Below, in pieces: positions 12,736-23,100 of a stretch of DNA of 64,000 bases. This stretch comes from Candidatus Fimadaptatus faecigallinarum. GTDB lineage: Bacteria > Bacillota > Clostridia > Christensenellales > Aristaeellaceae. The DNA lies in NCBI GenBank assembly GCA_018714445.1, contig DVNK01000039.1, positions 82,250 through 146,249 on the forward strand, in the 5' to 3' direction. Position 1 is the stretch's first letter, and every line of letters starts with the position of its first letter. A model generated the notes under the pieces. The model searched no databases, was not told where the DNA came from, and was given only the letters and a program-made list of their open reading frames with translations. The translations under genes were made by a program, and so were the position numbers.

Positions 12736-12762
12736 CCCGCCGGAACCGGTCGCTCCGGCGGG
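12736..12762 (-). other. intergenic hairpin after floA
   Basis: CCCGCCGGA (12736-12744) pairs perfectly with TCCGGCGGG (12754-12762) around a 9-base loop. No T-tract follows on the minus strand, so it may reduce read-through or protect the floA mRNA end rather than fully terminate. Confidence 0.5.
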
Positions 12763-12779
12763 CGGTGCACATGCGCGCA

Positions 12780-13787
12780 TTACTTCTTGGGCGCTTCGGC
12801 GGGGCTATCCGACTTGCCGCCCTTGGCTATCGCGTCGCGCATGGCGGTATCGGATATGACGTTTTGCATGTTGTAGTAGTCCATCACGCCCAGCTTGCCC
12901 TCGCGCAGTGCGGCGGCCATGGCCTGAGGTACCTCGGCTTCGGCTTCGACGACCTTGGCGCGCATCTCCTGGACGGCGGCCTTCATCTCCTGCTCCTTGG
13001 CGACGGCCATCGCGCGGCGCTCCTCGGCCTTGGCCTGAGCTATGCGGCGATCGGCCTCGGCCTGATCCATCTGGAGCTGAGCGCCCACATTGCGGCCCAC
13101 GTCGACGTCGGCTATGTCGATGGACAGTATCTCAAACGCAGTGCCGGCATCCAGGCCCTTGCTGAGCACGGTGCGGCTAATGCGGTCGGGGTTTTCGAGC
13201 ACTTCCTTGTGGGTCACGGCCGAGCCTACGGTCGTGACTATGCCCTCGCCTACGCGGGCGATTATGGTCTCCTCGCCGGCGCCGCCGACCAGCCGGTCTA
13301 TGTTGGCGCGAACGGTCACGCGGGCCTTGGCGCGCAGTTCGATGCCGTCCTTGGCTATCGCGGCGACTATCGGCGTCTCAATGACCTTGGGGTTGACGCT
13401 CATCTGCACCGCCATAAGCACGTCGCGGCCGGCCAGGTCTATCGCGGTCGCGTTGGCGAACTCCAGCGGTATGCCGGCGCGCTGCGCGGCTATGAGCGCA
13501 TTGACGACGCGATCGACGTTACCGCCGGCCAGCAGGTGCGTCTCAAGCCCGTTTATCGACACGTCCAGACCGGCCTTGGTGCCCTTTATCAGCGGCAGCA
13601 CCACGCGTTCGGGGTTGATGCGGCGAATGCGCATACCTATCAGCGTACCCAGCCCGATGCGCACGCCCGAAGCCATGGCCGATATCCACAGCCGCAGCGG
13701 CACCAGCCACAAAAAGATTATCAGCGCAATGAATATCACTGCAATCAAAATTATAAGACCTATTACTCCACCTTCAGCAAACGGCAT
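12780..13787 (-). CDS. floA: flotillin-like protein FloA
   Basis: A 335-residue flotillin-like scaffold protein of functional membrane microdomains. An N-terminal hydrophobic hairpin (about residues 7-32) anchors it. The SPFH/band-7-like core runs to about residue 220 and contains typical FloA sequence such as [17 protein letters not shown] and [15 protein letters not shown]. An Ala/Glu-rich coiled coil (about 230-300) drives oligomerisation. The length matches Bacillus FloA (331). RBS GGGAGGAG sits just before the ATG. The neighbour upstream is nfeD, the usual genetic partner, separated by 70 bases. Confidence 0.96.
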   Translation of the reverse strand: MPFAEGGVIGLIILIAVIFIALIIFLWLVPLRLWISAMASGVRIGLGTLIGMRIRRINPERVVLPLIKGTKAGLDVSINGLETHLLAGGNVDRVVNALIAAQRAGIPLEFANATAIDLAGRDVLMAVQMSVNPKVIETPIVAAIAKDGIELRAKARVTVRANIDRLVGGAGEETIIARVGEGIVTTVGSAVTHKEVLENPDRISRTVLSKGLDAGTAFEILSIDIADVDVGRNVGAQLQMDQAEADRRIAQAKAEERRAMAVAKEQEMKAAVQEMRAKVVEAEAEVPQAMAAALREGKLGVMDYYNMQNVISDTAMRDAIAKGGKSDSPAEAPKK

Positions 13788-13857
13788 ACCAACACTCCTC
13801 CCTATAATTTAAGCATACCTTGAATCCGCAAAGCTGCGGGAGATGGCCGCCAGACCG

Positions 13858-14376
13858 TCACGCCTTGGCCGGTTCGCCGAGCGTGCGCACGACTATGCGA
13901 TTGCCCTCGACGCGCTCCACGCGCACCTTGACGCCGCTGTCTATGAACTCGCCGTCGGACACTACGTTGAGCTTTACGCCGTCGAACTCGGCTATGCCCG
14001 CCGGTCGCAGCGCACACTGCGTCACGCCCTTATGCCCTATGAAGAACTTGAGGTCGACCTCGCTCACCTCGGACGCGTCGCCCTTGAGCACGTCGCTGAG
14101 CACCAGTGATGAGCGCGATAATCGCCCCTTGGCCGCGCTTCTGAGCGATATGGACAGCGCCACGCACAAAAGCAGTATTATAACCGCCGCGATTATCAGC
14201 GCCTCCAGCGGCGAGCGCGCCTTGAGCGCCACGCCTATCACCAACAGTATGATGCCCGATATGCCGGGCAGCCCGAACCCCGGCACGAACATCTCCACCA
14301 CTACCAGCACAAACCCGAACATCAGGCACAGTATCGCCGGCAGATTCTCCAATATGAACTGGCTGAGCGCCTCCAT
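13858..14376 (-). CDS. NfeD-family membrane protein
   Basis: A 172-residue short NfeD protein. Several transmembrane segments lie between about residues 8 and 80 (LPAILCLMFGFVLVVVEMF, then PGFGLPGISGIILLVIGVAL, then ALIIAAVIILLLCVALSI). A C-terminal OB-fold domain follows (about 110-170), including IGHKGVTQCALRPAGIAEFD and the last strand VRVERVEGNRIVVR. The start at 14376 gives a 9-base spacing from GAGAGG; an ATG three codons upstream lies too close to the RBS. NfeD proteins are the near-constant partners of flotillin-like FloA, which is the next gene. There is no N-terminal ClpP-like protease domain, as is usual for the short form. Confidence 0.94.
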   Translation of the reverse strand: MEALSQFILENLPAILCLMFGFVLVVVEMFVPGFGLPGISGIILLVIGVALKARSPLEALIIAAVIILLLCVALSISLRSAAKGRLSRSSLVLSDVLKGDASEVSEVDLKFFIGHKGVTQCALRPAGIAEFDGVKLNVVSDGEFIDSGVKVRVERVEGNRIVVRTLGEPAKA

Positions 14377-14419
14377 ACCCACCATCCTCTCCGTTTAAGC
14401 AGCTTTATTGCCTGGTTGC

Positions 14420-14425
14420 ATTATA
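14420..14425 (-). promoter_or_regulatory. -10 element for the nfeD-floA operon
   Basis: Minus strand TATAAT about 45 bases upstream of nfeD. The hexamer 17 bases further up (TTTTCG) is a weak -35, so this is a tentative promoter. Confidence 0.45.
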
Positions 14426-14535
14426 GCATCCGTCCGCCAATGCGAAAAGAGCTTTTGCCCCAAACATACATATTCGCGTCTGAATTGTCAGCGCAAAGCG
14501 GAGATGGCCGGGCGGTGGCGCCAAAGTGCAGTTTT

Positions 14536-15160
14536 GCGCGCTGTTGCTTGGTGCGCTGTTGCTTGGCGCGCTGTTCATGCGCGCGGGGTGATTGTTGCCC
14601 TGGTTTGAGTTACGTGGTTCGGCGTGCCGCTAATGCGCGGGGTGACTGTTGCATTGGCTCGCGCGATGTCGTTTGGCGCGCTGTTCATGCACGCGGAATG
14701 ACTGTCGCCCTGGTTCGCGCGATGTGGTTCGGCACACTGTTCATGCGTGCGGGGTGATTGTTGCCCTGGTTCGCACGACGTGGTTTCGCGCACTGTTCAT
14801 GCGCACAGGGTGACTGTTGCCTTGGTTCGCGCAACGTGGCTTGGCGCGCTGTTCATGCACGCGAAATGACTGTCGCCCTGGTTCGCGCGATGTGGTTCGG
14901 CACACTGTTCATGCGTGCGGGGTGATTGTCGCCCCTGGTTCGCATGACGTGGTTTGCGTGCCGCTAATGCGCGCAGGGTGACTGTTGCCTTGGTTCGGGC
15001 AACATGGTTTGGCGCGCTGTCCATGCACGCGTGGTGATTGTCGCCCTGGTTCGCGCAATGTGGTTCGGTGCGCTGTTCATGCACGCGTGGGTGATTGTCG
15101 CCCTGGTTCGCGCGACATGGTTTGGCGCGCCGCTAATGCGCGCAGGTCGATTGATCCCCA
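14536..15160. repeat. 56-bp tandem repeat array (about 11 copies)
   Basis: The block CTGTTCATGC (or CCGCTAATGC) recurs at 14571, 14627, 14681, 14737, 14793, 14850, 14905, 14961, 15017, 15073 and 15130, i.e. every 54-57 bases. Between these blocks runs a degenerate GTTGCCCTGGTTCGCGCGA-type segment. Copies are imperfect and have 1-2 base indels. The array fills the 860-base gap between the 3' end of the kinase gene and the promoter of nfeD. No credible gene lies there; the open frames are by-products of the repeat. Confidence 0.9.
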
Positions 15161-15238
15161 TATCGCAAAGCCAGTCAGCTTGGCGTCCTCCAGGCGCCGA
15201 CGTGCGCTTTGGAACATCGCGCCACAGCAGCGGTTCCC

Positions 15239-16939
15239 CTACGCCAGCCGCATCTGCTCGCGCCACAGCTCCAACTGCGCGCCGCAGCCCAGCGCCGTAA
15301 GCCAGCACTCCAGCTGCATGTCCAGCCGGCAATCGTAGTCTATCAGCGCATGGCAAAACGCAACCAGATGCTCATAGCCGCGATTGAGCAGCGCCTGCAT
15401 GTAGCCGGTCAGCTCGGCAACGCTCTTGAACTCCTGCCCGGCCAGATGCAGCACCCTGTGGCCGCTGGTCAAATAGCTCAGCAGGTAAAACGCGCGCTCG
15501 GGCGGACGGCCGTTCACCAGGTCGTCGGCATAGCCGTCCTCAATCGCCGCCACCGACGCCGCCAGCGCCGCGTCGTCCGGTTCGAACAGCCTCAGATGCT
15601 CGCCTATCACGCGCTCGCGCAGCACGCCGTCGCACAGCGCATACCCCTGCTCATCGCCCGCCCACAAGCGCCTGAGCATCTCCCGCCCAAACGCAGCTAT
15701 GCTTGAGAACTCCGCCCCGCGCCAGTAAAACGCGCCCAGGTGCGGATTGAGCCGGTACAGCGCCTTCCAGTATATGACGTCCTCATGCCCCGGACGACGC
15801 GCCGCGTCGCGCTCGGCATGCAGGCAGATCTCCTCCATGTCGGGCCGCGTCAGCCTGAAAAACCGCGCCAGCGTGCCGTCCAGCAGCAGCGCCCGGCCCG
15901 CGTCCCAGTTGCGCGCCAGCGCCCGCGTCAGCGCCGGCATGTCGTGCAGCGTCTCGCCCGCCAGCCTGAACGGCCGCGCAAACGGTTCGTCCACCGCGCC
16001 CGCCGCGCCCGGCAGCGCCACGTACTCGCCCAGCAGGTACCTGCGCACCTCGTCGTACTTCCAGCGGCGGTTGGGGTTGTACTTGTCGTGGCGATTGGTT
16101 ATGTCCGCGTAGGTCAGCGCGCCGATGAGTTCGCGCAGTCTGAGCGGCATGTCCGCCGGGTATGGCAGCGGCTGGCTCATGCGGCGCTCTATCTCCTCGG
16201 GTATCAGGCCATGGTACGGCCCATAGCCGGCGTAAAGTTCAAACAGCGTTATGCCCAGCGAGTAGTAGTCCGACTCCTCCAGGTACAACCCCACCAGCGT
16301 TTCAGGCGCGCTGTACTCGGGCGTGAGACCCGCCGGCTGCGCCACCACCATGCCCGCGCCGCCCCGGTACGCCGCCACGCCAAAGTCTATAAGCGCCACG
16401 CTCCTGCCGTCGTCGCTGAGCATTATGTTGGACGGCTTTAGATCGCGGTGCAGCACGTGACCCGCATGCAGCGCCCGCAGACCTTCTATCGCGCCGGGTA
16501 TCACGATATGCTCCAGCTCATCAAGCGTAAACACGCGCCCCGCAAGCGAGCCGTTCCGGTAAAACGGAAACACCTCCACCGGATGCCCATCCAGTTCAAA
16601 GGCGTCCACCAGCGGTGCGACATACGGCGAATCCAGCGCCTTGAGCGCGCGGCTGATGTCCGCGCTGAGCGCCCCGGAGCGCCGGTACAGCTTGGCCACG
16701 TACTCGCGCCCGTCGCGCCGGCACCGGTACAGCGCCGCCTCGCCCGACGCGGTCGACAGCGGCCCGGTCACGGTGTAATCGCCTATCCGCTCGCCCGGTC
16801 CAAGCGCTATCTCGCGTGGCGAATGCGCCTCCGGGTTCAGCAGCGTAGGCACCATGCGCGCCGCCTCGAAGTTGAACCGGGTGACCGGCGGCCCGCCCGG
16901 CTGATGCGGCACCGCCGGATGCACGTATTGTATCGACAC
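15239..16939 (-). CDS. Hanks-type serine/threonine protein kinase, soluble
   Basis: A 566-residue protein kinase. The catalytic domain spans about residues 48-320. The ATP-binding lysine lies in EYVAKLYRR, the catalytic loop is HRDLKPSN beginning at His164, the metal-binding motif is DFG at Asp185, and APE-like SAPETLVG closes the activation segment. The glycine-rich loop is weak (GPLSTASGEAALY). The C-terminal 240 residues contain no membrane segment and no PASTA repeats, unlike PrkC-type clostridial kinases, and I do not recognise them. The start is GTG at 16937-16939, 11 bases after GGGAGG. Substrates are unknown; an FHA protein that could read phosphothreonine is encoded at 50079-51053, far from here. 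Confidence 0.88.
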   Translation of the reverse strand: MSIQYVHPAVPHQPGGPPVTRFNFEAARMVPTLLNPEAHSPREIALGPGERIGDYTVTGPLSTASGEAALYRCRRDGREYVAKLYRRSGALSADISRALKALDSPYVAPLVDAFELDGHPVEVFPFYRNGSLAGRVFTLDELEHIVIPGAIEGLRALHAGHVLHRDLKPSNIMLSDDGRSVALIDFGVAAYRGGAGMVVAQPAGLTPEYSAPETLVGLYLEESDYYSLGITLFELYAGYGPYHGLIPEEIERRMSQPLPYPADMPLRLRELIGALTYADITNRHDKYNPNRRWKYDEVRRYLLGEYVALPGAAGAVDEPFARPFRLAGETLHDMPALTRALARNWDAGRALLLDGTLARFFRLTRPDMEEICLHAERDAARRPGHEDVIYWKALYRLNPHLGAFYWRGAEFSSIAAFGREMLRRLWAGDEQGYALCDGVLRERVIGEHLRLFEPDDAALAASVAAIEDGYADDLVNGRPPERAFYLLSYLTSGHRVLHLAGQEFKSVAELTGYMQALLNRGYEHLVAFCHALIDYDCRLDMQLECWLTALGCGAQLELWREQMRLA

Positions 16940-17136
16940 TGTGCTGTTCGCCTCCCGTGTAAACTGCCTCAAAGGTAGTGCATGGCTGCGCCCGGCATTG
17001 GCCGTGCGCAGCGTCCACGCCTTAGCGCGTGCGCGCGTTCAAGCGCATCAGAGTGCGCGCGGCCGCACCACGCCAGGCGCAGCGCCGTCAATTGCATTCC
17101 CGGCCGGAACGAGCGCGGCGCACCATCGCTCCTGCG

Positions 17137-20100
17137 CTACTGCCCGCCCGTAAGCTTCAGCTTGCCGTCCAGCAGCCCGGCCCGGCCACTGCTGAGTATA
17201 TGCGCATACGCGCTGTTCAACGCCGCGGTTATGCGCGCGCCCGCACGGTCATAGCCCAGCGCGTGCACCGTCTCGCTCATCAGCGCTTCGGGCGTTATGC
17301 CGAACGTGCCCGCGATTATGCCGCACATGCACTCCTCTATCTCCTCGGGCGCTATGTGCTCTATGCGGCGCGGCGCATCTCCCGGCGCGGGCGTGCGCGC
17401 GCGTATCGGCGGCCGCGGCGTCAGGTATACAAAGTCCTCCGGCGTGCGCTCGATCTCGCGCCCATCCAGCCGCGCCAGCACCTCATCGACCGCCCGGCGC
17501 GAGTTGGCCGTGACCTTCTCGTTGCCAAAATAACCCGCCAGCCGCCGCTGGAGCAGTTCGATATGTATCGGCTGTTCTATCGAGATTATGTACTTTATGC
17601 ACGCCTCCAGCCCTGCGCCGCGCTCGCCGGCGCCGGGCGCGGCCCGCCAGTCCGCCACGACGTATTCCGCCATGCCGTAGCGCAGCGAATCCGACTCGGG
17701 CTCGGACGGCGGACTGGTCAGCCAGTCCTGCTCAGGTTCCAGTTCAGGTTCGGGCGCGGGCGGGTCCTCGGTGTATGAAGCATACGCCGCCGCAGCAAAC
17801 TCGTATACGCGCTGGAGCTGGCCTTCCGGATCGCTCAGGAACTCGCGCGACCACACCCTGAGCAGCTGCCAGCCCATGCCCTCCAGCACCCGCGCGCGCA
17901 GGTGATCGCGTTCGCGCGCGGTGCGGGCCGTGGCATACATCGGGCCGTCGCACTCTATGCCGGCAAAGTACGCGCCCTGCGCCTCGGGGCGTCTGAGCGC
18001 TATGTCCACCCGGTACGCCGAACACCCCACCCGTCGCTCAACGATATAGCCCGCCCGCGCGAGCATTGACGCTATGTAGTCGGCAAACTCGTCGCGCCGC
18101 GCCTGCGAAACGGCGACTGCGCCCAGCGCTGACGCGCCATGCAGCGCAAACTCCATATACCCCTTGAGCATATGCGCGCCCGCCGCCGACGTGCGGCTCA
18201 CGTCCATGTCCTCGGGCAATATCGATCCCACCAGCTTCACATTGAGCTTGGCGCGGGTTATCGCCACGTTCAGCCGCCGCTCGCCTCCGGCGCCGCTGAG
18301 CGGTCCAAATCGCATGTACATGCGCCCCTGCCGGTTGCGCCCATAGCCTATTGAGAATATTATCGTGTCGCGCTCATCGCCCTGCACGTTTTCCAGGTTC
18401 TTTATGAAGAACGGCTCGTCGCGCCGCACGCCGTTGCCGTCCGCTTCGCCGAAAAACCACTCCAGCTCGGGATGGCTCAGCCGGAACTGCTCAATGGCGT
18501 ACTCTATCGCGGCCTGCTGCTTCTGCGAGAACGCTATCACGCCCAGCGACCGCTCGGGATGCGTAAGTATATGCCGGTGCACCAGCTGCACGCAGCGCCG
18601 CGCCTCGCTCTGGTTTATGCCCTGGCCCTCGTATACGCCGTTTTCGACGTACACGTATTCAACGCCCATGTCGCGCTGGCGCTCGCGCGCGCCCGGGAAC
18701 GTTATCAGGCTCCCGCCGTATATGTGCGCGTTGGAGAACGCTATCAGGTGCTCGTGCCGGCTGCGGTAGTGCCACTTCAGCATGCAGCGCCTCAGCGCGG
18801 TGCCTGCACCCTCCAGTATAGAGTCGTACAGCGGCTCGTCGTCGCCCTCGCCGTCCGACTCGTCGTCCAGCGCCGACGCAAAGAACCGCGTCGGCGGCAG
18901 CTGCAACGGGTCGCCCGCTATCACTACCTGCGTTCCGCGCGCAATCGCGCCCAGGGCATCCTGCGGCTGTATCTGCGAGGCTTCGTCGAATATAACCAGG
19001 TCGAACTTATACGTCTCCGCCTCCAGGAAGTACGCCACCGACAGCGGCGACATCATCAGGCACGGCTTCAGCCGCATGAGCAGATTGGGTATCGCGCTGA
19101 ACAGCCGCCGCAGTGGCATGTGCCGCTGCCGCTTGCCCAGCTCGCGCATCAGCACCGCATATTCGTCGCCGCCGCGCACCACATGCCCCGAACCCGGCAG
19201 ATTCGCACACAGCTGTTGCCGCAGCCGCGCCTGAGCTATCTTGAGCTGCACATCGTCCAGGCGGTCGAACTCGTCCACCCGCGCCGACTGCGCCGCCGCC
19301 GCGAACTCACGCAGCGCCGGCTGACCCGCCACCGCCCAGTCCAGCCAGTTCTCCAGAAACACGCGCCGGTACGCATCGCGCGCCGCCGTCGCCAACGCTT
19401 CGCGATCCTGTACGCCTAAAACGCGCCGTTGCCGTTCGACCGCGCCGTCGCCGCTCGCCGAATTCGAACCGGCCCCAATTGAGGAATCAGTCTCGCGCAT
19501 CGCTTTGCCGCGCAAGGCGCCCTCAGCATGGTTCGCCCTGCCGTCGGACTGAGCCTGCGCGTTCAGTTCGCCATGCAACGATGCGCGTTCTTTTGTTATG
19601 TTGCCCGGCTGCGCTTGACCATTGTCAGACTGCGCAGGGGTGCTCATCATGCCGCCCGGCTGCGTATGTTCATTGTCGGACTGCGCAGAGATGCTCATCA
19701 CGTCGCCTGGCTGTGTATGTTCATTGCCGGACTGCTCAGGGATGCTAACCACGCCACCCGGCTGCGTGTGTTCATTGCCGGACTGCTCAGGGATACTAAC
19801 CACGCCGCCAGGCCGCGCATGTTCATTGCCAGACTGCTCAGGGATGCTAATCACGCCATCCGACTGCGCTTGACCATCGCCGAACCGGGCGCGCTCATTC
19901 GCTCCATCGCCGGGCTGGGCATGCGCCCGCGCCGCGCCGACGTTGGCAGGCGCATCGCACATGCCGTCAGCCTCAGCGGCAAACTCCTCATCAACCGCGC
20001 GCACAAATTCCGCCATGCCCGCCTGCACACAGTCCTGCCGCGCCGCATCCAGCGCCACCTGCGCCGCCAGCAGTTCCGGCCGGGCCAGGCACCGCTCAAG

Positions 20101-23100
20101 CCGCGCCTTCAACGCGTCCGGCTCCAGTTGCAGCAGTGATTCGCCCACCTGCGCGCCTTCCAGCGCGGCGCGCGCACGCTGCGCGCCGCTCAGTGCCATT
20201 ATCGCCTTGTCGCACAGCGCATCCGCCGGGCCGCGCCCAAATGCGCCGTCTATAAGCGCCTCAAACCCGCTCAGACGCGCACGAGCCGCGCGCACCTGTT
20301 CGAGCAGCGTCACGCAGTCGTCCAGATAAGCCCAATTGGTGTCCGCGCCGCGCCACAGTTCGCCCAGCGCCGCCGCCGCTTCGCCATCCGCGCCCAGCCG
20401 TCGCCGCAGCGCCCGCAAATGCGCAAAATCGCGCGCATAATCGGCTATCCGCCGCTCGGGCACGCCCGGTTTCAGCGCCGTGCACGCCTCATCGAATGCC
20501 GCCGCGCCCTGCGCCGCGCGCCCCAGCAGTGCTTCCAGCGCCGCGCACAGCTCATCCGGCGCCGCCCCGTCCACGTCTGCGCCCAGCAGTCGCGCCGCAT
20601 CTTCGCACAGCCGTGCCGCGCTGATGTCGGCCCCTTCGCCAGCCGGCTGCGCACCCGCCGCACGCGCGCTTGCCCACGCGCCCGCATCCGCCAGCGCCGC
20701 CGCCATCAGCCGGTCGCGCGCCCGGCTCAACAGCAGTTCGCGCGTGCGCATAGTGAGCCGCCCGCCCTGTGCGCGCGCCAGTTCGCCCAGCGCCGCCATG
20801 CCGCGTTCAAGCGCCGCCCACTCAGCCGGCGTGCGCGGCAATTCCGCGCCCAGCACCCGCCAGCCGTCGCCGGGATGTCGGAGCGCCGCGTCCAACGCAT
20901 TGAGCTCCTGCGCCGCGCGCACATACTCGCAAGCCGTCTCGTAATCGGCGTCCGGCGCGCCCAACGCGGCGCAGCTCTCCCGCACCTGCGCCGCCAGCGC
21001 ACGCCCCCGCGCCGCCGCCTGAGCGCACGCATCCAGTCCCGACGCCGCGCCCTTGTCAAGGTCTATGTGCACGCCCAACTGTCCCAGTTCTTCCACGCCG
21101 CGCCTGAGCGCCAGTATCGCCTCGCGCAGCGCCGCCACTGGAGTCCTGTCGGGCTGATTGGCCGCCAACAGCGCGCCCTGCGCGCCCAGCAGTCCGCACA
21201 GCTCTGCGAACGCGCTCAGCTCAGCCATCAGCTGATCCCAGGCGACGCTGCCGTCGGCAGCCAGATGCCTGCCCAGCAGCGGCGCCCGCGCCCACAGCTC
21301 TGCGCTCAGTTCGCCGGCGCGCGACGCATGCTCTACCGCCTCGCTGAGTTGACGCGCCATGTCCTCGTCGGACAGCTCCGAATTGCGGAAGCATTCTCGC
21401 ATCTGCTGCCGGTCGGCATGGTACGCCGGCCGGAACATGCGCAGCACCGACCCGCGCATCGAATTAAACCGCGTCAGCAGCCGCGCCGTTTCCGGCGCGA
21501 ACGCGCGCGCAGTGAACCGGGTTTCCAGCGCGCTGCGCTCACGCGCCAACTCCTGGGCACGCGCGCGCAGTTCGACCAACGCGCCAGCCAGCTGACTGCG
21601 CACGCCCGCGTCGACCCACGCCGGCGGCACGTCGCCCAACATGTCGAGCAACGCGCACGCCCGCAACGCCGCATCCAGCGAATCGCCCTCGACCTGCGCC
21701 GCGCGCGCCGCCGCCGTCACCGCATCGCACAGCCGCCCGTACCGCTCGCGCGCCGCCTGGGCAGCGCCCGCCCAGCGCTCTATGCCCTCGGGCGTAGTCG
21801 CAAGGCCCGCGGCATGAACGCCCGCGGCTATGTCGAGCGCCGACTCCAACGCCGCCATATGCCGCGCCGCGTCCCAGTCAGTCAGATCTACATCAGCCCT
21901 GCCGAGCTTTGATGTCAACTGTGCCCGCCGTTCAAGCTTCTCCGCCAACGGCGCGCGCAGCGCTTCCAACGCCCCGGGCTCAGCCAGCACGCAGCCCTCG
22001 GGCAGGCCAACGCAAGCCTGCAAAAGTTCCAGTTCCACACGCCGCGAATCGGCCGCCGCCAGCGAATTATCGCCCGCCATGCCGGTCAGCGCGCAGTAAG
22101 CCCGCGCCCGCGCCAGCAGGCCCGCCACGCCCGAAAGCACCTCGCCCGTCAGCGCGCGCAATCGTTCCACGCCGCTGCGCAGCTCGTCGCCGGAGCGCGG
22201 CGGCGCGCCATCCACGCGCACCAGCACATCCAGCAGCGCGCATATCGCGTCAAAGTCCACGTCCAGCACCCGCGCGTCGCAGACCGATTCGATGTCCGCA
22301 AGGCCCTGCGCCAGCTGCCCGGCGTCGGCGCGCAACCCGGCGCACAGCGCGCGCAGTCGTGCGCCGTCGCGCTCGCCCAGCCAGTTCTCGGGCAGCAGCC
22401 GCGCACTCGACGCCGCCTGCAGCGCGGCGCGCAATGCGTCCAGATCCTCCAGCGTAACTTTGCGCACTCCGCGCGCACGCAGTTCGGACATCAGCGTTGC
22501 CAATTCGTCCACGCCATCCCGGGCTGACTCCAGCGCGCGCATCAGCTCGCCGCGCCGCGCCAATCCACCCGCCGCGCACATGCCCTCAAACGGATTGTCA
22601 ATCGGACAATCAGCGCGCGCCGCGCCATAGACGCGCGCCCGCTCGCAGCGCAGCGCCAGCGCCGCCGCATTAAGCGCCGGAGCATCCTCCACCGCAAAGC
22701 TGACGCGCGCCAGCCGCTCGATCAGCGCGACGGTACGCGGCGCAAGCGCGGCATATTCGGCACTGTCGCGCGCCGCCTGAGATATATCTGTCGATTGCGT
22801 GTTATGATTGTCATGAGCGTCGTCGCCGCGTACATCGGCCGCGACCGGCGTCACGGACGCGCCTGCAGCCGCAGCGCTCACCGGCGCTGTCGATTGGACG
22901 GCATCATATGTTTGACATGCATCTGTATCTGATATGTTTGCGTTATCCGACTTGTCCGGGTTCAAAAACGGCGCATTACCCCCGCCGCCCGCCTGCACCT
23001 TGGCATCCAGCGGCGCCGCCGCGGCATTCGGTTTTGCAGCAGCGCCGGCACAGGCATCACGCCCGCCCGCCAGTTGCGCTTCGCCTGCGCCCGTCATGCC

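Noticed and set aside
14536..15160. Possible CRISPR array
   Set aside because: Units are continuous 56-bp repeats without unique spacers of regular length, and no cas gene is in the window. The same applies to the other arrays.
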